From assembly GCF_041260155.1 (NCBI RefSeq), contig NW_027248277.1, positions 2,206,501 to 2,270,500 of the forward strand: a stretch of DNA of 64,000 nucleotides. Reading direction: 5' to 3'. The notes beneath the pieces are model-generated. The model was not told the origin of the DNA, ran no database searches, and was given only the letters and a program-made list of their open reading frames with translations. The position numbers were made by a program, and so were the translations under genes. Below, piece by piece: positions 27,001 through 36,356 of the stretch; within the stretch, counting starts at the first letter, position 1, and the number at the start of each line of letters is the position of its first letter. This DNA is from Ptychodera flava (lineage: Eukaryota; Hemichordata; Enteropneusta; Ptychoderidae).

Positions 27001-30000
27001 CTTCAGGCAAATGACTCTACCACGGTGCGTATCAATCAAATCTTTGGATTTCAAATTTGAAAAGAATTCATTATTGCTGTATGAATATTTATTGGCAAAG
27101 ACCTAAACAATAATCTTGTTGCAAATTTGCATGGCGCGCTCTCGGCAAGTATTCAAGAGCAACTCATCAGTATCAACTGATTGTAATACCTTTTCGTATT
27201 ATTTGTAAATGTTTCTCAGTGATGAGACAAAGTAACATAGCACTGTCAGCAGTATTGAAAAAAATGGTGAAATTAAAATTCAGCCGTGTGTTCAAGATGG
27301 TGATGATTTATTTCCTGTGAATTGTAGGCACTCCATTTGATGAAATTCTAGATAGCGCTGGTTACTAAGCAACAGGATCTCCATGGTAAAGGAGTGAAAA
27401 AGGATGATTTCAGGGCAGTAAATTCTCTGAAGTATCCTGGACAGCGTACGGAGTATCACTTTCAATGACTTGCTAAGAATTCTGTGATGGTTTGTACCAA
27501 CTACAAAATTTAGCAGCTATGTTGTCTCAGGATGTGAATTGTTGACTCAACAAATCAAATGTTTGGTCACCAAAGGAGGTTGAACTTTGACCCGCCAAGC
27601 ATCACACTTGTTTCAATCGATCTCCTAAAAATTCTGATTTCATTTCATTTTTCACAGCATGTCAATTTCACTTACAGTTGTTGCAGGCTAGAGCTAGATC
27701 TCAAACTCTGCTGGATGTATTTCGCTCTCAGTGATCAGACAGATTTGCATATCTGACAAAACTACAAAATCGTAGTTTGTTTTCAGCTGGCAATTGTTTT
27801 GCTTGCCAGGGTTGCAGTCTGAGAGGTTCCTGCTAATGCTGTTAGCTGTTTGTTTTTAAGCTTAAAAATTTCTATTGACCAGGTTCTGATCCAGGCTAAG
27901 ATTTTGCCTGCTTTGCATATAACAGTTACACAGACAACTGTGATGTAGGCCGGCTGTTTCCACACCAGTGCTGGGTGGCTTCTCTTTCAGTCTGTTCTGC
28001 CCAGGTAACAATTGAACCATTGATTTGAAAATTTCAGAAATACTTGAAAAATTCAAACTATCGGTGAAAAAGAGCCCGCTTTCTTTATCCTTTCATGTCT
28101 GTTTGTGTTGGTGTTTTCAAATAATCTAGTTGGACTAATCCACTGGGAACGGGGGTTACAGGGTTAAAGTACACCCCACCCTGACAAACAAGGTAGAATG
28201 AAAACACTGGTTCAGTTTTAAGTCCCTCGACATACAGCGCCAACCCCCTGGAGAATTTCAAGGTGCGGTAATTCACAACAGTTCTTGGTCACTCTATCCA
28301 GTGGCCTTGTCTGCAAAGCTACTTACAAAGTTTGCAGACCAGACCGAGTCCCATATGTTACAATGATTTCACACCTTCAACTCTACTACTGTTCAATACT
28401 GCTATATTTAATGGCAGAAGCAGAATCTATCTTCCAGGTTTAAACAGACTGAAAATTCAACGTGACACTATTCACTCACAGTATCTTTTCTCTGAATAGA
28501 GAGACTGGTGAGGGTTCTTCATCCTGGCGCATGTATTACCTGTAATACTTGAAATTCTTATCAAGAAACATTTTCCATATTATTGGCCACCAGTTCCCAA
28601 AGTCTAACATTTTCATATAGTTTTGTTGCTGTCCAACAAGGATTTAATCTATGGGTACACGATGTTTATCAGTTTAATGCCTGTAATGTTTGTATCGTAC
28701 AATGAGATAAGCATCTCCCAAGCAATTTGACCTCAATAGTTGTAAATGTACATTATCATGCTCTCTAAGATTAAAAAAGGAAAGGTTTTCTTTTGTCATC
28801 CTCATACACATGAATTTAGACTGGCTGAGATTATCTTTTTTTCCACATTAAAATGAGTGGCAGTACACTGTAGAGTGAATGATGAAATTGTAGAAATCAC
28901 CATACTACATGTCGGAATTACCACATGTAAACATTCTTATCATATACCTTGAACCATTGCTTTTCCAAAAATTGAACAAAAATAGCAATAAATGTTTAAC
29001 ATTGCATGAATTTTTCTATATCCAAATCTTTGCACAATATTTGTATTACATATTTATCATTCCATAGGGTATAAGATGAAACCTTTACACCCCTGATACA
29101 GTTTTTCCAACCCTCAGTCGTACGGCGTACAGGCTCTTGCATACTCAGGCCCTTCCGCCGTACAACCTTGGTCTGCCAAAAAAAACATATCAGGGCCGTA
29201 ACGATTAATAGTAGGTAGTTGCATATTGCTTGAGATCTATGATGAGAAATAATATTTTCAGCCAAAAGCAACATCCAGTGTTTGTAATGACACTGCCACC
29301 ATCGGGGTTCAACAGATCCAATCTTGGGTGTATAGTGAAGAAATACTTCTTGCATGTGCAAAATCTGAAATTGTTCATTTCCATTTAACTAACAGGGGTG
29401 TAGCATCATGATGTAAAGATGCACCGTCAATTTGTTCATGTGATTTGATCCAATACAGCCACCTGGTAGCCATTTTGTTTTAATTTTTTGTCAGGCTTGA
29501 GCCATAACTTAAACATACTATTCAGTTTCAATTAAACTCAGCACAAAGACAAGTTGTCATGACTACATATACCTATGATAACCAGTCATACATTCTGATT
29601 GGTGCATTATTTAGATTTGAATTCAGTTACATGTAATCTAATAACCTAAATAACAGGTGGGGACTTTGTCATTAACAGTGACTTATTTCTGTTTAACCGA
29701 CAGGCTGTTCAAGAGGTGGAATCATTACAGTTTGACTTGCCGGAATCACCGCCCAATGAAATGCAAGACAAGCCATGCTGTGGTTGCCATTGCCAACAGG
29801 AAGCTGTCCAACAGGAAGTCATGGTCTTAAGGGAAGAAAATGAGACTCTGAATTCAACACTGTGCCAACAGGAAGATGATATCAGTAAATTGAAGAATGG
29901 CATGATGGGAGTTAGGGAAGAAAGGGACAGACTTCGGAGAAAGGTTAATTTTAATTTTGAGGCTGTTATGTTTGGTGTAGTGGTGTATTTATACTGGCGT

Positions 30001-33000
30001 ACTGGAGTGAACTTGCTTGATTCGTTATAAGTTGTAGTTTGTTTGTATGTTTGTGAAATTGTTGAATCTCCTATCGGAAAAAAAACAACTGTTTGTACGT
30101 CAAAGGAAATTTGTTCAATTGCATCTTGTTCCTTATTATAGGTTGAATCAGAATTACAGTGAAATCATCAAAATTTTGTGTGCTGACAATTTTTGTTGAA
30201 ATTTAATACTGTGGACTGAAATTGATGATGAGCCCTTATTAAGGGCAATTTTCAGATGAAATTTTTACTTTTGTTTGTTTGGAAAATAACATTAAATGTT
30301 AGAGTTGTTTTCAAAATGAATTATCCCAAGGCTTCAACGGTCTAGAATACCGGTATAACCTGTCATTTTATGGCACTAATTGTTCACAGAATCACACAAA
30401 ACACTTTGTAAGCTTCTGTTGACTAAGAAATGTCACTTCAAAGAAGTCTACAAGTTGTATTAAACATTTCTCAATATAGAATTATTGATTTGTTTTTCTC
30501 TCCTGTAGGTTCGTGAACTTCAAAGCAAAGTGCAAAATTTGGAGACAGTCAACTGCAGCACAAAGACGAGTACCAACAGTAGCAAACAGACCCAAGCATC
30601 ACAAGTCGCAGTCACGCAGGGCGTTAGATCCCCGGCAGCGACGCCGACATCACGTCCCAATCAAATCAATCCAAGTACAGGAGAAATCAGTGCTTCCAGT
30701 AGCGATGCTCGCGGTGATTTACCCGTTGCCAAAGTCGCAGAGAGGCGGAAACTTAAACCCACAGGGTCTGAAAGTGCCAAGCCTGGAGGTGAACGGCCAG
30801 TACTAGGGCAGGAACTTCTGAATGTAGGGGTGAGTGTCTTTATGTGAGAGATATTCTCATTGGTTCATGTGGTCTGATATTTGAGATAAAATGATTAAGC
30901 AGCCAATATATGATTACAATGTATATGTATATATTTTCAAAGGTAACATTGAACAAAAATTCTATATGTAAAACAGAGTTATGGAAAAATTTTGAGAGAA
31001 TTTATCTTTTTATATTAAATTTTTATCATATTTATCCTGCGTAAGAAATAAGTCAACATTTGATACAGTAATGTTTACTTGTGTTTGTAATCCTTTCTGT
31101 GCAGGTGTCAAACACAAAGATAGCTGAACACTTGGTACACACACTGCAGGATTGCTCCAATGTCCAGGAAATATTCCAGACCCTGTATTCCCATGGATCT
31201 GCCGTATCGGAAGGCAGGATCCGGGAATTTGAAGTGGAGATGGAGAGACTGAACAGTAAAATTGAACATTTGAAATCACAGAATGATTTGTTGCAATTGA
31301 CTCTTGAGGAGAGCAAAGCTAACGCTGACAGACTCACAATGTTAGTTGGAAAGTACGAGAGTAATAACACAGCTTTACAGATGGCAGTGAATTACAGTGA
31401 CCAGTGTCTGGATACCTATGATGTCTTGTTAACGTTACTGGAAAGCGAACAACAAGTTATTCTGGCCAACTGCCGGGCAGCTGGACTTGGAAACATAGGT
31501 ATGGCAGTTATTAGTTGCACTAAAATACCAACACAACTCCCCTAGCAACTCAGTGCCTTATTTTGGATTTGCTTGCAGCCCTTGACCTTTGACCTCCAGT
31601 GTCATAGCAACAGAATAACTCTGACACTTCAAGTGCTTTATATCTGTGTGGATAGTTTATCTTGAAGGTATTTAGACCTTGATAAAGGTGACATTGTAAG
31701 TGGACTAATGATAGCAATCATATTAATTGAACAAACACAGAGATTTCAATCCCAGCAGTGTGAGGTGTGAATAGCTTTTAGTTCAGAGATCCCTAACCCT
31801 ATACTTTACATAAACCTAAAATTATTCCTTACATGAAGCTAAGGAAAATCTTTGGAAAAATTTCTAAACTATACGGGGTGGTTAAAGAAACTATGAAAAT
31901 AATGGATGGAATATACACAGTCTGTGTATCTTACATAAAATTTAAATTTTTTGTACAGAAATAATGATGACTGTTTTGTAATGGTCAAAGTACGGCTAAT
32001 GTTCTCTACACATCAACGAGATGAGGTTTGATGAAAATGATTTCATTTTTAGAGAGCAGAATTATTGGTAATTGTACACAGTACAGAGAGTTTTAGGTTA
32101 TCCCTTGAAACACCATACCATCTTTGTTAAACAAAACAAAAGGGTCAGGTTTATTTCCTAATACAAAGACAAACAAAACTACTGTGTTGTGTCACTACAT
32201 GCTATTTCAAAGCTGTCACTGCATTTCTCACAAACAGGTGACCAGTCAATAGTGGACGAACAAGAAGAAGCAACGGCCATGTTGAAACGTGTCCATGACA
32301 ACAGGAAAGCGGCAGAGAACATGGCCAAGTCATTGCTTCAACGGATGGACAGAAGTTGTGGTGCTGTGGTATGTCATGTCCCAGGATGCACCATTCAACC
32401 ATGGGAAGATCTCTCTTCTCATAGTCATACAAGGTAAGGGACAGGCCAGTGAATGATTGGGGGTAAGGGACAGGCCAGTGACTGACCAGGGGTAAGGGAC
32501 AGGGCAGCGAATGACTAGGGGTAAGGGACAGGCCAGGGAATGATCAGGGGTAAGGGACAGGCCAGTGAATGGCCAGGGGTAAGGGACAGGACAGTGAATG
32601 TTTGGAATATTGAAAGGCAATGTTCATTAAGACATAACATATAAAAAGATATCATCTACTTTTATCTAAATCATACATACTGAATTGTAAAGTCGTTTTG
32701 CAACACTGCAATCTATCAGCGACATCTTTCCCAGACAGCTACAAATCAGCTCATGTTCTAAAGTCTGTTAGCTGAGTATACAAACCCATTATCAATGTCA
32801 TGGTCATCACAGTGACAGTGAATGTAAATTGTCTAATTGTTTGCCTTTCATTCCTCCAGTACAACAAGTTCAACGGCAAGTAGCTGTGACACGGAATTTA
32901 CACGAGAAGACGAACAGAGACTGAAAGATTACATTCAGCAGTTGAAGAATGACCGTGCTGCAGTGCGGCTGACGATGTTGGAATTGGAAAGTGTACACAT

Positions 33001-36000
33001 AGATCCATTGAGTCATGATATTGCAACACGTATCGATAGCCAAAGATTAGATTTGGAAAATGCTGTACTTATGCAGGAACTGAACGCAGTCAAGGTTAGT
33101 AAACAGACTTGTTGTTCCCCTCTAGAGGGCGCTCTCTCACAATTTTTTGCACTGAGAGGGCTTGAGCGGTTAAAGTGAAAGACTTAAACTTTTGCTCAAA
33201 CTTTCTTCAATGAAACTTGAACCTTTCTCTCACCAAATCAAGACCAAAAATCTAGAGTCACTATGCATATTTTTACACTAGAGAAACAAATAATCTAGCA
33301 TTAACTGATGTGTCAAATTGAAAATGGCCTCCGCCCCCATATTAACTCTATGGAGAAAAATAAAGTTTATCGTTATTATTATTATCAAATCTTTAATTTT
33401 TGATAAACTTAGACTGTGGAAAGTTTTCTTCCTCCAAGAGCTTTAAAATGAACCCAAACTATTGGTAGATCAGAGCAAAAAAGTTTTAGAGTCAGAATAT
33501 CTGTTCCCAAGGTGCGTTCTACCTTAAAGGTATACAGTCACCAGTAATCTAAATATGCCCATATATGGTCAACGGGGTGTTCCTTGGTATTCAAAATGCC
33601 CATGTGAGGGCGCTGTTTTTAAAAAGCGGTCACCCACTTAAAATCTGTGATTGGTTAGATTTTCTCTTTCCGTGGAAACCCTGGCAAAGTTGGAACAGGT
33701 GACAGTATACCTTTAATGGGTTATCCATACAGTGCTTTGGATAAATGTGTGAGTTGAAGTCTTAAACATTCGTACATTAGTAATAGTAGTAGCAAAGATT
33801 ATGGAAAGTTGACCTGGGTGTCGCAAAATGACTCGATAAAAACCACACATAGAAATATCAACACTCGCGCGTACTTTTAGGTTGCAATTCTGTTGCGAGT
33901 GTAATAGTATTGCCCCCCTGGAAGATATTCATCCACAAGAACGGGACCATTTCACATGACCTTTAAAGAGTTATCCATACAGTGCTTTGGATGAATGTGT
34001 TGAGTTGAAGTTCTCAACAGTCATACATTAGTAATAGCAAATATTATATGATATGAAAAGATGATATTAAAACATGGTTGTGAATTACTTGATATCTTGC
34101 CAGGAAGAGAAAGCTGAGCTGAAAGCACAAAACTACCTCTTAGAAAAAGAAAAAAAAGCGATAGAATTGAAGCTGAGTACCAGGGAAGCCCAGGAACAGG
34201 CGTATCTCTTGCACATTGAACATCTGAAATCTGAGGTCAAGGTCAAAGAGCAGAGCCAAGCGAGAATGAAGGGTGATACCACTATTGAAAAGGTAAGATA
34301 GCTTGTCATTGGACTCAAAAGTAAATCTTTGTGACTGTAAAATCTTGATCAGGTTGTTGGAAATTAGGGATGTTTAATTGTATCAGGTTTTCACACAGAC
34401 AGTTACAATGTCTGGAGACAATAATATTCTAATCCAGTGTACAGTCTAAACTATCAGGCATTCAGGAAATCTCATATATGTTATTTCTATCACAGGATGG
34501 TTCAAGCCCTGGTGCTATGAAGGCAACTCCCTCCATGACCTTAGCTGAACTCAGCAACTATGAACTCGGCGATATCGAGTCTGATCCCAACATGCCGCGG
34601 GATTTGGCCGAGGCACACAAACGTGAAAAACGACTAAAGCTAAGGGTACAAGAACTGGTGGCAACACTGGAAAAATTACAGAAGAACTCAGAACTGAGAC
34701 ACCAACAATCAGCAGAATTTGTATCAGATTTGAAACGGGCAAATAGGTATGCTGTTATCACTGACTCCAAGTCATGTTTGACCCTTAATTTAAAAATTAA
34801 GGGTCAAACAAATATTTTTGGTAGTAATGTTTTAATAAAAATAAAATCATTTGTTGAGCAACCCCAACATAATCTGCAGGGAAACATTGGTATAAAACAC
34901 AAAATGTTTGAAAATTCTTTGTAGAGTGGTTCTGTCTGTTGCTACTCGCCTAGGTGACTGGATGCCGTATGTTGTGAGTTCTAACCCCGATTGAAGACAC
35001 CATATTATATATATGGTTTATAAATTTATATTCTAACAAACCTGCAACCATTATTTTAGCAACTGGCTGATGTAACAGCATCAAACTCCACTTCAGTAAA
35101 AAGCTGAAAGATAGGAATATTAGGTTTTGGGTTTTGTCATTGTCTAAGAAAGCTTCATTTATCTGAAACATCAACTTTGCACATCCAGGATGACAATGAT
35201 ATCAATTTTACACTTACTGAATTTGAACTGAGCAGTAATCATAATTCCTTTTGAAATTTCTCACTACCAATTATGAGATTATTACCAAAATATCGGCCTC
35301 TATGCTTGATGACATCATTGCACCTAATATGCAGCAGAGGGCCATGTACATCAGTGATGTCATCTAATAACTTATCATTCTATGCTGTACATATGCCACT
35401 AAAACACATATCTTTGCAAGTGTCTAAAACCGTCAAAGGATAAAAACACAGGTACCTAAGGATATAAAAGACACTGTGCTTCTTGTACTTTAAATGCCTG
35501 TGCCGGCGTCAGATTGTCTAACAGGGAAATCTATTTATTAGATTACAATTTCAAAGACAAACAAAATGCTATGACACTCCTCTTATTGACTTAAACAAAC
35601 TTGATCCTGGAGATGAAGTCCCTGGCCTTTAAAGCTACCAATGTTACAGTGAAAGCATTCTGCACAATGTTTTGAATTGACACAGAATTCTGTTGTTCTT
35701 GGTGACAGACATGTAATAATGGTAAATATTTATTTATTTATGGTTCTGTGTTTTTTGTAGTGCATTAGTGACAGCTTATGAAAAAGCCAAGAAAAAACAC
35801 CAAAGTCGACTGAAGAAGTTGGAAGCTCAGATGATGGCGATGGTTGAGAGACATGAAACACAGGTATAATAAGAAATGAGTTTAACGTAAATCTGATAGG
35901 CTCCTTGAAAAGATATGGTTATCATTGGAATACAGTTACGTCATTTCCTATTGTAATTCAAAATTGGAGAGAAGAAACGGATAAAAGAACACATAATTGT

Positions 36001-36356
36001 ACTTAGGAAATCAATGAGCTATGTCAAGTCCAAGATGCAGTTCAGTTTGTACAACTTATGTATAGAATTCGCTGTTAGGTATGCTTTACACATAGGAAAA
36101 AAATACTTGATATGCGTTCAGTATATTTATGAAAATTAAGAATGCAAATCTAGAAATATTTACTCCTTATCAATGTTGAATATTCATGATGCGTACTCAG
36201 ATCATTTATTTTGTAAATGATGCGCAACCAAAGTCATAAGAAAAATTTTCCGTTTTTTTTCCTTCACAGTTGAGAATGTTAAAACAGAGGATTGCATTAC
36301 TGGAAGAAGAGAATGCCACATGTGCCAGGCCGCCTCACAATGAGACATCGTTATGA
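9055..36356 (+). CDS. MCC: MCC (mutated in colorectal cancers) orthologue, 14 coding exons
   Basis: Joined exons 9055-9087, 18222-18335, 18675-18817, 19680-19786, 21252-21421, 29704-29943, 30509-30829, 31105-31498, 32238-32433, 32860-33094, 34104-34292, 34496-34746, 35761-35863 and 36270-36356 total 2583 nt, or 860 residues; the human short isoform has 829. All junctions are AG/GT with matching phases. The product is almost entirely coiled coil. The best conserved parts are the block following VSNTKIAEHL (about residues 377-508), which overlaps the MCC PDZ-binding-protein family domain, STTSSTASSCDTEF near 575, RQQSAEF-like text near 780, and the C-terminus NETSL. In vertebrates MCC is a cytoplasmic and cell-edge scaffold that binds Scribble through this tail and restrains beta-catenin signalling. 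Function here is inferred from orthology. Introns reach 9.1 kb. No frameshift or internal stop was found. The first exon is the least certain part. Confidence 0.93.
11465..11552 (+). repeat. Dispersed ~85 bp repeat, copy 3
   Basis: It contains TTTGACCCAAACTCATTG, TAATCAATGG and GTGGACCTGTTTACAG, and ends TTAGGTGAAC. The block order matches the other four copies. Confidence 0.65.
12121..12198 (-). repeat. Dispersed ~85 bp repeat, copy 4 (inverted, diverged)
   Basis: On the minus strand it begins CCTCTCATCACAATGGTTTG, contains CCAAACCTATTGTTATCA and ends near ACGGAATTAGG. It is the most diverged member. Confidence 0.55.
14884..15100 (+). mobile_element. TTAA-flanked MITE with CCCTTTGAG ends (~217 bp)
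   Basis: The element begins CCCTTTGAGTGC and ends GTGCTCAAAGGG, and both ends abut TTAA (14880-14883 and 15101-15104). The AT-rich interior has no reading frame. TTAA target duplication with CCC-initial termini is the hallmark of piggyBac-type elements, so this is probably a non-autonomous derivative. Confidence 0.75.
15406..16375 (+). mobile_element. TTAA-flanked non-autonomous element with 17-bp perfect inverted ends (~970 bp)
   Basis: The left end GGTGGTTGGAAAGGCTA is repeated as its exact reverse complement at the right end. TTAA sits immediately outside both ends (15402-15405 and 16376-16379). The interior is very AT-rich, codes for nothing recognisable and contains a nested 16-bp inverted repeat. 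The TTAA flanks point to piggyBac-type mobilisation. Confidence 0.8.
15692..15846. repeat. Nested inverted repeat inside the 970-bp element
   Basis: TAAGATTTGTACGGCA at 15692-15707 is matched by its perfect reverse complement at 15831-15846, with about 120 bp of AT-rich sequence between. It may be a second, smaller element nested in the larger one. Confidence 0.65.
18222..18335 (+). CDS. MCC: MCC exon 2
   Basis: 38 codons in phase 0, running from LHLAALASLKGEIIEL to KLAKTQ. The acceptor is CTACAG and the donor CAG|GTATG. This is the start of the N-terminal coiled coil and matches the vertebrate LHSAALASLKG block. Confidence 0.93.
18336..18674 (+). other. MCC intron 2
   Basis: 339-bp AT-rich intron between well-supported exons. 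Nothing else is seen in it. Confidence 0.85.
18675..18817 (+). CDS. MCC: MCC exon 3
   Basis: Reads GERARLIRDSEERQDQQAQR and then YEERIIELHSVIAELNKKLD. The latter block is nearly identical to vertebrate MCC. It ends in phase 2 at the donor AG|GTGAG. Confidence 0.95.
18818..19679 (+). other. MCC intron 3
   Basis: 862-bp intron with no additional gene or recognised repeat. Confidence 0.8.
19680..19786 (+). CDS. MCC: MCC exon 4 (serine-rich linker)
   Basis: The phase-2 join gives REEDEYSQSECTPPSNISQ, followed by a Gly/Ser-rich stretch ending SETPI. REEDEYSE is shared with vertebrate MCC; the rest is divergent low-complexity linker. It ends in phase 1 at G|GTAAG. Confidence 0.9.
19787..21251 (+). 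other. MCC intron 4
   Basis: 1465-bp intron. Its 5' end is a degenerate 43-bp minisatellite beginning four bases into the intron. The open frames in the remainder show no conservation I can recognise. Confidence 0.8.
19791..20015 (+). repeat. Degenerate 43-bp minisatellite at an intron start
   Basis: Units begin at 19791, 19834, 19877 and 19920 (period 43), each with a GTAAC/GTTACC-like start and AAATGACACCCTAGGTCAGC, followed by decayed copies to about 20015. Confidence 0.8.
21252..21421 (+). CDS. MCC: MCC exon 5
   Basis: The phase-1 join gives EHVNDLNAELSRVVGELEHA through SVEQQVEHMTSQSEHVEQRA to LQ. It corresponds to the vertebrate DLNSELQRVLTGLE block. The donor is CAG|GTGAG. Confidence 0.93.
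22621..22705 (+). repeat. Dispersed ~85 bp repeat, copy 5
   Basis: Starts CACCCTTTCACTACAATGG, contains GCGGACCTGTTTACAGG and ends TAGGGGTAAAC. Block order is the same as in copies 1-4. Confidence 0.7.
23330..23402 (+). repeat. tRNA-derived SINE-like fragment, copy 1
   Basis: ACTAGGTGACTGGGTACCGT followed by GTTGTGAGTTTGAATCC resembles a tRNA A-box region plus B box. The same layout recurs at 34930-34992. It lacks a complete cloverleaf, so it is a SINE head or relic rather than a tRNA gene. Confidence 0.5.
26857..26963 (+). repeat. Short degenerate minisatellite (TGTATCTAA motif)
   Basis: The motif TGTATCTAA/TGTATCCA recurs about every 20 bases with ACATTG spacers. The repeat is imperfect. 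Confidence 0.55.
29082..29203 (-). mobile_element. Foldback element, copy 1 (~120 bp)
   Basis: An imperfect palindrome whose ends read CCTTTACACCCCTGATAC and, on the opposite strand, CGTTACGGCCCTGATA. Its interior carries GTACGGCGTACAGGC and CCTTCCGCCGTACAA. The reverse complement aligns along its length with 51602-51720, so this is a dispersed family. Confidence 0.75.
29704..29943 (+). CDS. MCC: MCC exon 6
   Basis: 80 codons in phase 0. It carries a lineage-specific Cys-rich segment (CCGCHC) and then a coiled-coil block ending VREERDRLRRK, which matches the vertebrate IREERDRLRRR block. The donor is AAG|GTTAA. Confidence 0.94.
29944..30508 (+). other. MCC intron 6
   Basis: 565-bp AT-rich intron. 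The only notable feature is one TACCGGTA octamer at 30348. Confidence 0.85.
30509..30829 (+). CDS. MCC: MCC exon 7 (Ser/Thr-rich linker)
   Basis: 107 codons in phase 0: VRELQSKVQNLE, then a Ser/Thr/Gln-rich linker, then INPSTGEISASSS, DLPVAKVAERRKL and ERPVLGQELLNVG. The NPSTGE and AKxAER motifs are shared with vertebrate MCC. The donor is GGG|GTGAG. Confidence 0.94.
31105..31498 (+). CDS. MCC: MCC exon 8 (most conserved coiled-coil block)
   Basis: It contains DCSNVQEIFQTLYSHGSA, REFEVEMERLNSKIEHLKSQ and MLVGKYESNNTAL, nearly identical to vertebrate MCC and overlapping the family domain named for binding a PDZ-protein partner. It ends in phase 1 at G|GTATG. Confidence 0.97.
31499..32237 (+). 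other. MCC intron 8
   Basis: 739-bp intron with nothing further recognised. Confidence 0.85.
32238..32433 (+). CDS. MCC: MCC exon 9
   Basis: The phase-1 join gives GDQSIVDEQEEATAMLKRVH, then MDRSCGAVVCHVPGCTIQ and PWEDLSSHSHT. It corresponds to the vertebrate LDGSCGGAF and PWESLSSNSHT segment. It ends in phase 2 at AAG|GTAAGG, the first unit of a minisatellite. Confidence 0.95.
32434..32606 (+). repeat. 29-bp minisatellite that begins at the exon 9 splice donor
   Basis: Six units start with GTAAGGGACAGG at 32434, 32463, 32492, 32521, 32550 and 32579, exactly 29 bases apart. The first unit begins at the authentic GT donor, so every unit carries a potential GGG|GTAAGG donor. Confidence 0.93.
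32434..32859 (+). other. MCC intron 9
   Basis: 426-bp intron whose first 40 percent is the 29-bp minisatellite. Confidence 0.9.
32860..33094 (+). CDS. MCC: MCC exon 10
   Basis: The phase-2 join gives STTSSTASSCDTEFTREDEQ, then RLKDYIQQLKNDRAAVRLTM and LENAVLMQELNAVK. It is almost identical to vertebrate MCC. The donor is AAG|GTTAG. Confidence 0.97.
33528..33712 (+). mobile_element. TTAA-flanked MITE with AGGTATAC ends (185 bp)
   Basis: The left end AGGTATACAGTCACC and right end GGTGACAGTATACCT are inverted with a single mismatch. TTAA lies immediately outside each end (33524-33527 and 33713-33716). No coding capacity. This is a third distinct TTAA-type element in this gene. Confidence 0.78.
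33717..34055 (+). repeat. Direct repeat pair of ~88 bp (33717-33806 and 33967-34055)
   Basis: Both copies contain GTTATCCATACAGTGCTTTG, ATGTGT, AGTTGAAGT and TACATTAGTAATAG. They are 250 bases apart; the second ends about 48 bases before exon 11. Confidence 0.75.
34104..34292 (+). CDS. MCC: MCC exon 11
   Basis: 63 codons: EEKAELKAQNYLLEKEKKAI, ELKLSTREAQEQAYLLHIEH and LKSEVKVKEQSQ. It matches the vertebrate AELKAQLYLLEKEKKALELKL region. The donor is AAG|GTAAG. Confidence 0.96.
34496..34746 (+). CDS. MCC: MCC exon 12
   Basis: Contains MTLAELSNYELGD, HKREKRLKLRVQELVATLEK and RHQQSAEFVSDLKRAN. It is homologous to the vertebrate SLAEL and RHQQSAEFVNDLKRAN segments. It ends in phase 2 at AG|GTATG. 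Confidence 0.96.
34747..35760 (+). other. MCC intron 12
   Basis: 1014-bp intron. The open frame running into it from exon 12 is not conserved. A tRNA-like SINE fragment lies at 34930-34992. Confidence 0.85.
34930..34992 (+). repeat. tRNA-derived SINE-like fragment, copy 2
   Basis: CCTAGGTGACTGGATGCCGT and GTTGTGAGTTCTAACCC repeat the layout of the fragment at 23330, including a degenerate B box. Confidence 0.5.
35761..35863 (+). CDS. MCC: MCC exon 13
   Basis: The phase-2 join gives SALVTAYEKAKKKHQSRLKK and LEAQMMAMVERHETQ, near-identical to vertebrate MCC. The donor is CAG|GTATA. Confidence 0.97.
35864..36269 (+). other. MCC intron 13
   Basis: 406-bp intron with a strong polypyrimidine tract before the acceptor. 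Nothing else is seen. Confidence 0.88.
36270..36356 (+). CDS. MCC: MCC exon 14 (C-terminus with PDZ ligand)
   Basis: Reads LRMLKQRIALLEEEN, then a short variable Cys/Arg/Pro insert, then HNETSL and TGA. The final T-S-L is a class I PDZ ligand (T at -2, L at 0), the same tail through which human MCC binds Scribble and related PDZ proteins. Confidence 0.97.
   Translation: MRMLKQRIALLEEENATCARPPHNETSL

Larger units (their letters stand above)
21422..29703 (+). other. MCC intron 5 (8.3 kb)
   Basis: The protein alignment runs directly from exon 5 to exon 6, so no coding exon is required here. It contains a dispersed repeat at 22621, a tRNA-like SINE fragment at 23330, a short TGTATCTAA minisatellite at 26857 and a foldback element at 29082. 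No other gene is supported. Confidence 0.75.
33095..34103 (+). other. MCC intron 10
   Basis: 1009-bp intron carrying a TTAA-flanked MITE (33528-33712) and an ~88-bp direct repeat (33717 and 33967). Confidence 0.85.

Noticed and set aside
28996..29361. 121-codon minus-strand frame in MCC intron 5
   Set aside because: It runs through the foldback element and has no other support.
32330..32620. Minus-strand frame with repeated LSLTPDHSLACPLP-type units
   Set aside because: It is simply the translation of the 29-bp minisatellite, open by repetition rather than by selection.
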